NCBI RefSeq assembly: GCF_003711105.1
Contig: NZ_CP023865.1
Location: 5,357,001 to 5,421,000, forward strand
From: Actinoplanes teichomyceticus ATCC 31121
GTDB lineage: Bacteria > Actinomycetota > Actinomycetes > Mycobacteriales > Micromonosporaceae
Direction of reading: 5' to 3'
Length of the DNA: 64,000 nucleotides
Positions 1 through 6,980 of this stretch are shown here, piece by piece. Below the pieces are notes generated by a model, which saw nothing but the letters and a program-made list of their open reading frames with translations, was not told the origin of the DNA and made no database searches. The translations under genes and the position numbers were made by a program. Positions within the stretch are counted from its first letter, which is position 1. Each line of letters opens with the position of its first letter.

Positions 1-651
1 CTCCTCGCCGAGGTCGCCGAGCGCCGCACCGCACGCCGCCGGACGCTGCGCTCCCTGCCCTCCCGGAAGAACCACCGCGGCGGGCTGCGACCCCGGCACG
101 AGCCTCTACCGGCCGCGCCCGAGACGGCCGCCATCACCCCGCCCCCGGAGCGGGCATCCGCGCAGGTGGCGGCGGTCGCAGAAGACCCACGCCCGGCCGC
201 CGCTACCCCTCTACCGGCAAAGCTCTCGCGGTGGCCGCTGCTGCTGCTCGCCGCGCCCGCCATCGTCGCGATCTGGGCCGGCTGGGTAGACCTCGGCCGC
301 CTCACCGGATTCGGCGTCGTGCACCCCTTCCCGGGCATCGCCGACGACCTGGCGATCAACACGGCGATCACGCTCCCGATCGGCCTGGAGACCTACGCCG
401 CGTACGCGCTGCGGGTGTGGCTGTCCGGCGCCGGAAGAGGCCGCGCGTTCGCCCGCTGGTCCGCGATCGGCTCCCTCCTGCTCGGCTTCGCCGGCCAGGC
501 CGCCTACCACCTGATGGTCGCCGCCGGCTGGGAACGCGCGCCGTGGCCGATCACCCTCGCCGTGTCCGGCGTGCCCGTCGCCGTGCTCGGCATGGGCGCC
601 GCCCTGTGGCACCTGACCCACGAGCCGCCCGCCGCGGCCCGTCAGCTCTGA
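1..651 (+). CDS. DUF2637/Spd-like membrane protein (5' end outside window)
   Basis: The frame is open from the first base, so the gene starts upstream. The first internal GTG is at 166. The visible N-terminal part is Arg/Pro/Ala-rich and disordered. The C-terminal ~150 residues hold about four hydrophobic segments, one beginning WPLLLLAAPAIVAIW. This layout is that of DUF2637 proteins, which sit beside the FtsK/TraB translocase in actinomycete plasmids and integrative conjugative elements, where Spd proteins assist plasmid spread between hyphae. The translocase two genes downstream supports that reading. A role in transfer is inferred; family assignment is moderately sure. Confidence 0.7.
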   Translation, partial: LLAEVAERRTARRRTLRSLPSRKNHRGGLRPRHEPLPAAPETAAITPPPERASAQVAAVAEDPRPAAATPLPAKLSRWPLLLLAAPAIVAIWAGWVDLGRLTGFGVVHPFPGIADDLAINTAITLPIGLETYAAYALRVWLSGAGRGRAFARWSAIGSLLLGFAGQAAYHLMVAAGWERAPWPITLAVSGVPVAVLGMGAALWHLTHEPPAAARQL

Positions 652-679
652 ACCCCACCCGATCAAGGAGAAGCACGCA

Positions 680-1066
680 ATGCCACATGCCAACCCCGGG
701 CCGCGGTCCGGCTTCCTGGGCGTCGACCAGGGAGCCCTGCAGGACAACGTGACCTTCCTGGAGTGGTGCGAGGGGGCGCGCCGCGTCCTCCACACCGGCG
801 CCCTGGAGCTCGGCATCTTCGCGTCCGAGGCCGACGCCCGGTTTCGGAAGGTGTCGCGCGGCCTCGTCATCGCGAACATGAGCTCGGTCTACCGGGCCCA
901 CCAGGTGTCCAAGCCGATCGCGCAGGCCGCCGAGGCGCTGGTCGCGGCGTCGCGGTACATCATCACCGCGTCCAACCGCTACCAGGCCGTCTACCTGCCG
1001 GAGTTGGAGGCCGCCGGCTGGCGGGGCAACACGAGCGGCCCGAGCCACGGCTTCCGGGCGATGTGA
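680..1066 (+). CDS. Conserved hypothetical protein of the FtsK/DUF2637 cluster
   Basis: A 128-residue soluble protein with a good ribosome site (GGAGAA) before its ATG. It is mainly helical (stretches around AARRVLHTGALELG and KPIAQAAEALVAASRYI) with no membrane segment and no motif I recognise. Its TGA overlaps the ATG of the translocase as TGATG, so the two are probably translationally coupled. It could be an accessory factor of the translocase, but that rests on position only. Confidence 0.7.
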   Translation: MPHANPGPRSGFLGVDQGALQDNVTFLEWCEGARRVLHTGALELGIFASEADARFRKVSRGLVIANMSSVYRAHQVSKPIAQAAEALVAASRYIITASNRYQAVYLPELEAAGWRGNTSGPSHGFRAM

Positions 1067-2982
1067 TGGGCCGCAAACCGAAGCTGGGGCCGGCCGGCGA
1101 CGGGTACGGCTCCGTCCACACCGTTCGGATACCGCTGTGGCCGTACCTGGTGGCACCGCTGTGCTGTGTCGCGGCGCTGCCCGGCTCGTGGCTGGTGCAC
1201 CACACCTTCGCCCGGGACGCGTCGTCGGCCGGCTGGACCGGCGTCGCCCTGGCGCTGGCCGCCGTCGGCATGGCGATCTTCGTGTTCGCCGCGTCCATCC
1301 CGCGCGGCAGGGTCATGAACTTCATGGCCACCGGGAACACGGTGCTGGCCAGCCTATGGCTGATCCCGGCGATCCTGGAGGGCCCCTGGTCGAAGGCGAT
1401 GCTGGGCACGTGGTTGCTCGGCACGTTGCTCATCTCGGTGGCCTGCGCGGTGTACCGGATCATGCGGCAGGCCCGCGGGGACGCAGACGGCGCCGGGCGG
1501 GTGCTCGACGGCGAGTTCGGCGAGGTGGCCGACGCGGTGAAGCAGCTCAAGGGCGCGCGCTTCGGCAGCCCGAAGATCGACGGCGCGAAGGTCTCGGCGG
1601 AGATCGAGATGCCGCCCGGCCGAACGTTCAGCGAGGTGGCAGGGGCGAAGAACGAGGTCGCCTCGCTGCTCGACGTGAAGGCCACCTCCATCCGCACCAT
1701 CGACGGCACGGACTCCGAGCGGCGCGGCCGGGTCGAGATCGTGCCGGTCGACCAGCTGCGCGACCCGATCCCCGACCCCGGCCCGTCGGCGCCCGGCAGG
1801 TCCATCGCCGAACCGATCGTGCTGGGCCGGGCCGAGAACGGCAGCGACGCCGCGATCATCCTGCCCGGCGACCCGAAGGCTCACCGCAACGCCGTCGGCG
1901 TGATGGGCGTCGTCGGGATGTCCGGCTCCGGGAAGACGGAGCTGCTGCTGCGCCTGGGCAAGGAGGTCGCCACCCGCAACGACGTCGACCTGCACATCGC
2001 GGACGCCCGCAAGGCCGGCCAGCTCCCGGCCTGGCTCAAGCGGGCGGCGAAGACCGTGGCGGCCGGCGCCGACGATGCGGACGAGCTGCTGGAAACCCTC
2101 GGCGAGCGGGTCGCGGCCCGGGCCGCCGAGCTGGGCAAGCGCGGCTTCAAGCAGTGGGAGCAGGGCTGCGGTCTGCCGTTCGAGGTGTACATCGTCTTCG
2201 AGGCCGCCGCGGTCGTTGCCGGCAATAAGACCGTCGTGGACCTGGCAGAGTCGGTCCGGTCGGTCGGCATCTGCCTGATCCTCGAGGTGCAGCGCGCCAC
2301 CTACGACCGACTGCCCACCTCGGCCCGCAGCAACATCACCACCTGGGTCGTGCTCGGCGTCGAACGCGATGAGGACGCCGAGGCGGCGCTGTCGGAGGAC
2401 ACGATCCGGGCCGGCGCGATGCCGTGGAAGTGGAAGAACGGCAAGCCGGGCTACTTCTACCTGGAGTGGGCCGGGCGGGATCAGGAGCTGTGGTCGGCGC
2501 CGTGCCGGTCGTTCATCGAGGACGACGAGCAGCGGGCGGCCGACGTCGCCGCGGCGCTGGGGTGGGGCGGCGCGCCGGCCGCCGACTCCCGGCCGGCCCC
2601 GGCCGACGCGGCGGAGGAGCCCGAGCCGGGAGACGAGGGCGACGAGGTACCGCCGGGCGTGGACCCCGACGACCCGCCGGACGACGTGGACCCGGCTGAG
2701 CCGATCCGGGTGCCGCCGGACATGCCGCGGCTGCCGCTTGGCGACGGGCGGAAGGTGCCGTCGGCGGTGGCGATGGACCTGCTCCGGTCGAAGATCTTCG
2801 ACCTGGGTCAGGCGGGCGCCGAGTACCTCAAGCCGTCGGAGCTCGGCGACGTCCTGGCGCAGACGGGCCTGTCCGGGTCGTGGCTGTACGGGGCGCTGCG
2901 GGAGCTGACCACGGGCGACGAGCCAGTGCTGGCTAAGCCGCAGCGGGGCGTCTACCGCATCCTGACGCCCGCCCCGGTGTGA
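1066..2982 (+). CDS. FtsK/SpoIIIE-type DNA translocase (TraB-like)
   Basis: 638 residues. About four membrane helices lie in residues 20-130, followed by a linker and a RecA-like motor domain with a Walker A motif GMSGSGKT near residue 284. The Walker B strand near 375 reads VYIVFEAAA: the catalytic Glu is kept, but the usual Asp before it is Phe. A Glu/Asp/Pro-rich linker (about 510-555) leads to a C-terminal winged-helix-like domain of ~75 residues, comparable in place to the DNA-reading domain of FtsK/TraB. TraB-family pumps move double-stranded DNA between mycelial cells in actinomycete conjugation. I start the gene at the ATG overlapping the upstream stop, not at the longer open frame beginning at 763, which overlaps the previous gene. 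Confidence 0.88.
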   Translation: MGRKPKLGPAGDGYGSVHTVRIPLWPYLVAPLCCVAALPGSWLVHHTFARDASSAGWTGVALALAAVGMAIFVFAASIPRGRVMNFMATGNTVLASLWLIPAILEGPWSKAMLGTWLLGTLLISVACAVYRIMRQARGDADGAGRVLDGEFGEVADAVKQLKGARFGSPKIDGAKVSAEIEMPPGRTFSEVAGAKNEVASLLDVKATSIRTIDGTDSERRGRVEIVPVDQLRDPIPDPGPSAPGRSIAEPIVLGRAENGSDAAIILPGDPKAHRNAVGVMGVVGMSGSGKTELLLRLGKEVATRNDVDLHIADARKAGQLPAWLKRAAKTVAAGADDADELLETLGERVAARAAELGKRGFKQWEQGCGLPFEVYIVFEAAAVVAGNKTVVDLAESVRSVGICLILEVQRATYDRLPTSARSNITTWVVLGVERDEDAEAALSEDTIRAGAMPWKWKNGKPGYFYLEWAGRDQELWSAPCRSFIEDDEQRAADVAAALGWGGAPAADSRPAPADAAEEPEPGDEGDEVPPGVDPDDPPDDVDPAEPIRVPPDMPRLPLGDGRKVPSAVAMDLLRSKIFDLGQAGAEYLKPSELGDVLAQTGLSGSWLYGALRELTTGDEPVLAKPQRGVYRILTPAPV

Positions 2983-3010
2983 CGATGAGTAATCAAGGCC
3001 GGGCTCGTGT

Positions 3011-3028
3011 GCACGGTGTACACCGTGC
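3011..3028. promoter_or_regulatory. 18-bp perfect palindrome, candidate operator
   Basis: GCACGGTGTACACCGTGC is a perfect dyad 28 bp after the translocase stop and 31 bp before a set of direct repeats. Its size suits a dimeric repressor (GntR/Kor-like regulators control transfer genes in related elements) or a structural part of a transfer locus. The binding protein is unknown. Confidence 0.6.
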
Positions 3029-3058
3029 GATCGGGTCCGGCCGGGTCCTGTATATGGG

Positions 3059-3110
3059 CCATGTGAATGCGCCATGCGAAGTGCCGTGCGAACCGTGTGA
3101 ACCATGCGAA
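3059..3110. repeat. Five CCRTGYGAA direct repeats (iteron-like)
   Basis: Nine-base units CCATGTGAA, CCATGCGAA, CCGTGCGAA, CCGTGTGAA and CCATGCGAA begin at 3059, 3072, 3084, 3093 and 3102. Start-to-start spacings are 13, 12, 9 and 9 bp. They fill most of the gap between the translocase and the next gene. Clustered short direct repeats beside traB form the clt/TRS recognition locus in Streptomyces plasmids. The unit here differs from the published pSVH1 unit as I remember it, so a transfer-locus role is inferred. Replication iterons or a regulator array are alternatives. Confidence 0.6.
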
Positions 3111-3127
3111 GTGACGGAGAGTGAATC

Positions 3128-3343
3128 ATGGGAGCGTTGATCGCGTTCGGGCTCGGGGTGGTCGTCGGCGGCCTCGCGGCCTTCACCGGGGGCCGGCGGT
3201 ACGAGGCCGCTGCGGCGGCCAGCATGGTCGCGGCCGGCTACGTCAGCGTGGCCCGTACCCGGTGGCGGGCCGCCGTCCGCTCGGTCGCGCTGGCGGTCGT
3301 CGTGGTCGCCCTGGGTGCGGTGGTCATCCTGGTCGGCCGCTGA
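3128..3343 (+). CDS. Small two-helix membrane protein
   Basis: 71 residues with two hydrophobic segments (residues 2-20 and 50-70) around a basic, Ala-rich loop. It has a GGAGAG ribosome site and follows the CCRTGYGAA repeats by 17 bp. No family recognised. Its place after the translocase, with a terminator just behind it, suggests it ends the left-arm transfer-like operon; Spd-type accessory proteins are often small membrane proteins like this. Confidence 0.65.
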   Translation: MGALIAFGLGVVVGGLAAFTGGRRYEAAAAASMVAAGYVSVARTRWRAAVRSVALAVVVVALGAVVILVGR

Positions 3344-3360
3344 CCCCGAACACGACGAAG

Positions 3361-3389
3361 CGCCCCCGCTGCCTGATGGCGCGGGGGCG
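3361..3389 (+). terminator. Hairpin terminator after the left-arm genes
   Basis: CGCCCCCGC and GCGGGGGCG form a perfect 9-bp stem with an 11-nt loop, 17 bp after the stop of the small membrane protein and followed by a short TTGT. The preceding ACGAAG recurs before the terminators near 3917 and 30335. Confidence 0.7.
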
Positions 3390-3417
3390 TTGTGCTGACC
3401 TCGGTCACCCGTCCGAG

Positions 3418-3466
3418 AAACCTTAAGGTTTCCCCTTGTGATCTTGACAGCAAGACCTTAAGGTTT
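3418..3466 (+). promoter_or_regulatory. Twin CCTTAAGG palindromes before the antitoxin gene
   Basis: AAACCTTAAGGTTT (3418-3431) is a perfect 14-bp dyad, and ACCTTAAGGT recurs at 3455-3464, just before the ATG at 3472. A TTGACA hexamer lies between them (3444-3449). Paired palindromes over the promoter are the usual arrangement for an autoregulated Phd/YefM antitoxin. The AT-rich core stands out sharply from its GC-rich surroundings. Confidence 0.7.
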
Positions 3467-3471
3467 AGCTC

Positions 3472-3786
3472 ATGAGCAGCAAGAACGTCGGTATCGAGCA
3501 GGCTCGGAAGACGCTCGGTGATCTGGTCAACCAGGCCCAGCAGGGCACCGACATCATCCTCACCCGCAACGGCAAGCCCGCCGCCCGCATCACCCGCTAC
3601 CAGGAGGACGCCATGACCACCGAGCTGACCGCAGGCACTCGCGTCATCGTCGACCGCGACACGCTCCCCACGGACTGGACGGCCGCGGGAGAGATCACCG
3701 AGGTCACGGAGCAGACCGTGATCGTTGAGTTGGACAACGGACAACGCCAGGAGGTCCTACATGACCAGGTGTCCCGTACCAGCTAA
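3472..3786 (+). CDS. Phd/YefM-type antitoxin with an extra C-terminal domain
   Basis: 104 residues. Residues 1-45 match the Phd/YefM DNA-binding fold (IEQARKTLGDLVNQAQ, ILTRNGKPAARITRY). Residues 48-100 form a second, beta-rich, SH3-like unit (GTRVIVDRDTLPTDW, TVIVELDNGQRQEVL) where a typical antitoxin has its toxin-binding tail. No toxin gene of RelE/Doc type follows: the next reading is a short remnant and a terminator. It may therefore be a solitary antitoxin or a plain repressor. The twin palindromes upstream are probable binding sites. Confidence 0.78.
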   Translation: MSSKNVGIEQARKTLGDLVNQAQQGTDIILTRNGKPAARITRYQEDAMTTELTAGTRVIVDRDTLPTDWTAAGEITEVTEQTVIVELDNGQRQEVLHDQVSRTS

Positions 3787-3903
3787 ACCGAGACCTACGG
3801 CGGCTACATCCCCGACCTGGGGATGTCGTACGAGATGGTCGGCCTGCTCCGGGAGGTCCTCGAACACCGCGACGACGACGGCATCACCTTCCCCTGGGCC
3901 TGA
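3787..3903 (+). pseudogene. In-frame coding-like remnant after the antitoxin stop
   Basis: After the antitoxin TAA the same frame stays open for 38 more codons and reads like protein (YGGYIPDLGMSYEMVGLL, then REVLEHRDDDGITFPWA) to a TGA. The only ATG (3822) has no usable ribosome site. It may be a detached C-terminal piece of a longer ancestral antitoxin-like protein, or a chance open stretch. Confidence 0.3.
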
Positions 3904-3916
3904 CCCCGGACACGAC

Positions 3917-3958
3917 GAAGGCCCCCGCCCCGCTCCGAAGAGCAGGACGGGGGCCTTC
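3917..3958. terminator. Bidirectional terminator between the convergent arms
   Basis: GAAGGCCCCCG and CGGGGGCCTTC pair perfectly over 11 bp around a 20-nt loop. It separates the plus-strand left arm from the minus-strand late operon. From 3959 to 4119 I see no gene or other clear feature. Confidence 0.75.
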
Positions 3959-4119
3959 CGTGACGGAACCCAACGAGCTAAGGACCCGCCGGTCGTGGGC
4001 GCGGACCTCCTCGGCCAACGTTGATCCCACGCCGACGGGGTGCCGCCCGCGCACGTCCTGGGCCGGACTGGCTACCGGGCCCTGGATGACTCGCCACTGC
4101 GACGGCGTTTAGCCTCAGG

Positions 4120-4467
4120 CTACTCGCGCTCGGGCCAGTGCCAGGTACCGCCGCGCGGGGTAGCTGGCAGCCATCCGCAGGCGCAGTAGCGGAAGATCTT
4201 CCCGTGCTCGGCTCGATCCGGGCAGTTGGGATCGCCGGGCGTCTCGGCAGGCTCGGACTGGAGCACGGACCGGTTGAAGAACATGCCCTCGGGGTTGAGC
4301 ACGCACAGACCGACAACAGTGGAGTCCTCCGCGTCACGGCCGGTCGCGGGGTTGAAGGCGGGCCCGTTCACCTCGGTCACGACTGCGGCGCGGCACTGCG
4401 AGGTGTACTCACCCCCGGGCGTGCCATAGCTGACGTAGTGAACGATTCGCCCGACGGTCGGCTTCAC
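4120..4467 (-). CDS. Hypothetical protein at the end of the late operon
   Basis: 115 residues from a GTG that overlaps the holin stop as GTGA. Motifs such as GRIVHYVSYGTPGGEY and AAVVTEVNGPAF suggest a small beta-barrel-like phage protein. The C-terminal CPDRAEHGKIFRYCACGW has four Cys/His that might bind zinc. Phages often place such a protein after lysis genes, but its role is unknown. The longer open frame starting at 4839 is a shadow of the holin. Confidence 0.65.
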   Translation of the reverse strand: MKPTVGRIVHYVSYGTPGGEYTSQCRAAVVTEVNGPAFNPATGRDAEDSTVVGLCVLNPEGMFFNRSVLQSEPAETPGDPNCPDRAEHGKIFRYCACGWLPATPRGGTWHWPERE

Positions 4468-4820
4468 CGAGCCGCCCCCGCCCGCGCACCGGTGGCCGGC
4501 GAGATGGCCGGGGCCAGCGTGATGCCGAGCGCGCCGAGCACCGACGCGGCGATCAGCAGCAGGTCGTTGGCGTCGATCCCGTCGCCGATCAGCGTGGACA
4601 GCAGACCGAGCCCGGCGAGCACCGCGCCGACGGCGGTCTTGGCCCACGTCGCGCCGGGTGCGAGCGGCACCAGGTAGGTCAGGATGGCCGTGGCGACCGC
4701 GGTGGCGATGGTGACGCCCTCGGCCGGGTCGACGTGGTTGTCGCCGGTGACCAGCGGGATCGCAACGACGAGGACCGCGTAGATCGCGGCGATTATGCTC
4801 TTGCCGTAGGTGCGGAACAT
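4464..4820 (-). CDS. Phage holin-like membrane protein
   Basis: 118 residues. A hydrophobic helix at residues 8-24 (IIAAIYAVLVVAIPLV) is followed by at least two more (about 36-52 and 60-110, with ATWAKTAVGAVLAGLG), and the tail is short and basic. Small size, three to four helices and closeness to the endolysin fit a holin that makes membrane lesions at lysis. Ribosome site GGAGTG precedes the ATG. Confidence 0.75.
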   Translation of the reverse strand: MFRTYGKSIIAAIYAVLVVAIPLVTGDNHVDPAEGVTIATAVATAILTYLVPLAPGATWAKTAVGAVLAGLGLLSTLIGDGIDANDLLLIAASVLGALGITLAPAISPATGARAGAAR

Positions 4821-4848
4821 GGCACTCCTCGGTGGGCATGATGAAGGG

Positions 4849-5037
4849 ATGGAGCAGGAGGGCTACCTGGCCGAGCCGGCCAGGCGCTGGGTGCAGGACG
4901 TCGCCGACCGCGAGTACGGCGGCAACTGGGGCCGGGCGGCGGCGGCGATCATCGAGGCCGCGTGCGAGGCGGAACGGCGGCCGGACGACCCGTGGGCGTA
5001 CCTGACCGCGCGGCAGCGGAGCCGCGACGGCCGTTAG
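4849..5037 (+). CDS. Small plus-strand helical protein (moron candidate)
   Basis: 62 residues, opposite in direction to its neighbours. ATG at 4849 follows a CATGAT hexamer (4837-4842) by 6 nt, the spacing of a leaderless actinobacterial promoter; AAGGG could also serve as a weak ribosome site. The protein is acidic and helical (ARRWVQDVADREYGGNW). No known family. The divergent position 28 bp from the holin start suggests independent expression. Confidence 0.5.
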   Translation: MEQEGYLAEPARRWVQDVADREYGGNWGRAAAAIIEAACEAERRPDDPWAYLTARQRSRDGR

Positions 5038-5038
5038 G

Positions 5039-5440
5039 TCAGCGCCCGTTCAGGCCGGTGGCCGGGCGGCCGACGAGATTACGCAGCGCGGCGATGTCCG
5101 GCTGCGGCCGCCACACCTCCGACTGCACGCTGGTCAGCGTGTCCGTGAGTCGGTCGGCGAGGTCGTTCGCGGACCGCAGCTTCGCCTCGAGGTCGGCCAG
5201 CCTCTCCCGGAACGCCTCCACCTCGGCCTCCGTCTCATCCCGGATCCGGTCGGCGCGCTCCCGGGACTCCGACGCCTCCTTCCGGGCGGCCTGCTCGGAC
5301 TGCTGCAGCTGCTTCGCCCACTCGAGCATGGCGTTGGTGCGGCTCGTCCTCCCGGCGACCCGACTGGTGATCAAGCTGGCGCCGACGCCGGAAACCAGCG
5401 ACAGCACGCCGACGACGACTACGGCAGTGGAGGCGTCCAC
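5039..5440 (-). CDS. Membrane-anchored coiled-coil phage protein (DUF2746-like)
   Basis: 133 residues: an N-terminal membrane helix (TAVVVVGVLSLVSGVGASL), then a long charged coiled coil (about 30-105, with AARKEASESRERADRIRDE). Small one-helix coiled-coil proteins of this plan are common near actinophage lysis genes, and I think of the DUF2746 family. GTG start chosen because the longer frame is a shadow of the gene that overlaps it by 22 bp. A role in lysis timing is possible, not shown. Confidence 0.65.
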   Translation of the reverse strand: MDASTAVVVVGVLSLVSGVGASLITSRVAGRTSRTNAMLEWAKQLQQSEQAARKEASESRERADRIRDETEAEVEAFRERLADLEAKLRSANDLADRLTDTLTSVQSEVWRPQPDIAALRNLVGRPATGLNGR

Positions 5441-5832
5441 GCGACTCCCTTCCGCCCGAACGACTCCGGCCAGCCGGCCATCAACCACACGCACCAGGCG
5501 AACGCGGTCCAGATCGCGGCCTGCGGCCATGTGTCCCCTACGCCGCCGAGCAGCCACGCGCCCAGGCACAGCGCGGCCCAGCCGACCTTGATGCCGATCG
5601 CGGCGCCGTACGCCGCCCGGTCGCAGGCGCTTCTGACCTGCGCCAGGCATAGGGCGCTCACCGCGAACCACGGCAGCGACCACACCCACAGCGGCATGGA
5701 CACGTCCAGCCAGGTGTAGAAAGCGGTGGCGTGCGGGTCGACGGTGCTCAGCCGTACGCCCCACACCACGTCGAGGACGGCGAACCCGAGCAGGGCCCGC
5801 CCGCGGCGCCCCACCGGTCGCGTCTCAGCCAC
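5419..5832 (-). CDS. Four-helix membrane protein of the lysis region
   Basis: 137 residues with a basic start (RPVGRRGRALL) and about four hydrophobic segments rich in Trp (LWVWSLPWFAVSALCL, WAALCLGAWLLG, AIWTAFAWCVWLMAGW). It lies between the endolysin and the coiled-coil protein, so it may be a second holin or a holin regulator. No family recognised from sequence alone. Confidence 0.65.
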   Translation of the reverse strand: MAETRPVGRRGRALLGFAVLDVVWGVRLSTVDPHATAFYTWLDVSMPLWVWSLPWFAVSALCLAQVRSACDRAAYGAAIGIKVGWAALCLGAWLLGGVGDTWPQAAIWTAFAWCVWLMAGWPESFGRKGVAWTPPLP

Positions 5833-5836
5833 CGGT

Positions 5837-6685
5837 CTACTCGGCCGAGCGCGCGGTCCGCGCGTGCAGCTCGTCGACGACGGCCTGGGCCAGGTCGCCC
5901 GGGATTGCCGCGGCGATGCGCTCCGGGGTCAGCCCGGCCAGCACGGACGCCGCGACCGCCTGCTCGTCGACGTCGACACCGGTGATCGCGGCGAGCAGGG
6001 CGGCGTGCCGGTCGCGAGCCCGCTTGTCGAGCATGCGCATGTCGCCGCCGGTGCGCCGCATCAGCTTCGGGTCCACCGGGTCCTGCTCCTCGTGGTCCCA
6101 GACGGCCTTCGGCATCTGGCCCAGCAGCGCGAGCGCCTTGTCCAGCTTGGCTTCCTGCGCGGGCGTCATGACGTCCCCCTCGATCTCTCGGATGTAGCGC
6201 CGGAACAGCGCCGTCTTGTCGTGGTTTTCGCTGTCGCGGAAGTAGCTGATGTGCGTGTGCTCCAGGTGCGAGCTGTCGCCGGTACTGCGCCGGCCGAGCC
6301 GGTCCCAGCGCTTCACCGTCTTGCCGTCCGGCGAGTAGATGACCTCGCGGATGTCCCGGGTGTCGTCGGTCCCGGCCTCGCACTGCCGCACCAGCCAGAC
6401 CGAGAAGGTCCGCAGGGTGTGGGTCTTGCCGCCGCGCACCAGCGTGAACTTGCCGATGTCGAGGGCGCTCGCTGCGTCGCTCAGGCCGTGCCGGTCGCGG
6501 GAGCTCTCGACGATCGAGTACGAGTCGTCGCGCAGCTGCGGCGCACCGAGGTGGTACGACGAGCCGTTCTTGCGGTGCGAGATGTCGCCGACGATGCCGA
6601 CAGCGGTGGGCTCGCCGATCCCGAATGCGTCGAGGACGTAGAGGCGCGCGGCCTTGAGCGGGGCCGGGGCGAACGTCGAGGCCAT
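5837..6685 (-). CDS. Endolysin, M15-type peptidase
   Basis: 282 residues. The N-terminal ~150 carry the M15 zinc layout: SSYHLG (His45), an Asp in SALDIG (Asp76) and HTHIS (His143/145), expected to bind zinc and cut the peptide stems of peptidoglycan. The rest is helical and acidic, with no recognisable wall-binding repeats. There is no signal peptide, so release through the nearby holin is expected. The ATG has GGAGG upstream and overlaps the previous stop as ATGA; the longer frame to 6874 is a shadow. Confidence 0.82.
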   Translation of the reverse strand: MASTFAPAPLKAARLYVLDAFGIGEPTAVGIVGDISHRKNGSSYHLGAPQLRDDSYSIVESSRDRHGLSDAASALDIGKFTLVRGGKTHTLRTFSVWLVRQCEAGTDDTRDIREVIYSPDGKTVKRWDRLGRRSTGDSSHLEHTHISYFRDSENHDKTALFRRYIREIEGDVMTPAQEAKLDKALALLGQMPKAVWDHEEQDPVDPKLMRRTGGDMRMLDKRARDRHAALLAAITGVDVDEQAVAASVLAGLTPERIAAAIPGDLAQAVVDELHARTARSAE

Positions 6686-6978
6686 CAGCCCTCCTCGGGG
6701 ATCGCGGTCGGGTGGTACCGGAGCTGGAAGCGGGCGTCGTCGAGGTAGTCGACGAAGCCGAGGTCGGCGATGACGACCATCCACCAGCCGGCCTGCATCA
6801 TGTGGTCCTGCTCGCTCCACTCGCCGACTTCGTGCAGCCGCAGGGTGTCCGCGTCGGCGGAGACGACCGTCCACGTGGACCTGGGCACCAGGGTCTGAAG
6901 GTCGGCGAGGATCCCGTCCGCGGACTCCTGTGTGCCGAGGTACCGCAGGCCTGCGGTCCTCCTGACGATGGGCAGCAT
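6685..6978 (-). CDS. Hypothetical tail-tip region protein
   Basis: 97 residues, ATG at 6978, ending in an ATGA overlap with the endolysin start. It looks like a small alpha/beta protein (DGILADLQTLVPRSTW, GWWMVVIADLGFVDYLDD) without membrane segments. Its place between a fibre-like protein and the endolysin suggests a minor virion or lysis accessory protein; nothing more specific can be said. Confidence 0.65.
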   Translation of the reverse strand: MLPIVRRTAGLRYLGTQESADGILADLQTLVPRSTWTVVSADADTLRLHEVGEWSEQDHMMQAGWWMVVIADLGFVDYLDDARFQLRYHPTAIPEEG

Positions 6979-6980
6979 GG

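Noticed and set aside
763..1065. Longer N-terminus of the translocase from GTG 763
   Set aside because: It lies entirely inside the preceding gene in another frame and is Arg/Gly/Pro-rich; the ATG at 1066 begins a normal sequence and overlaps the stop.
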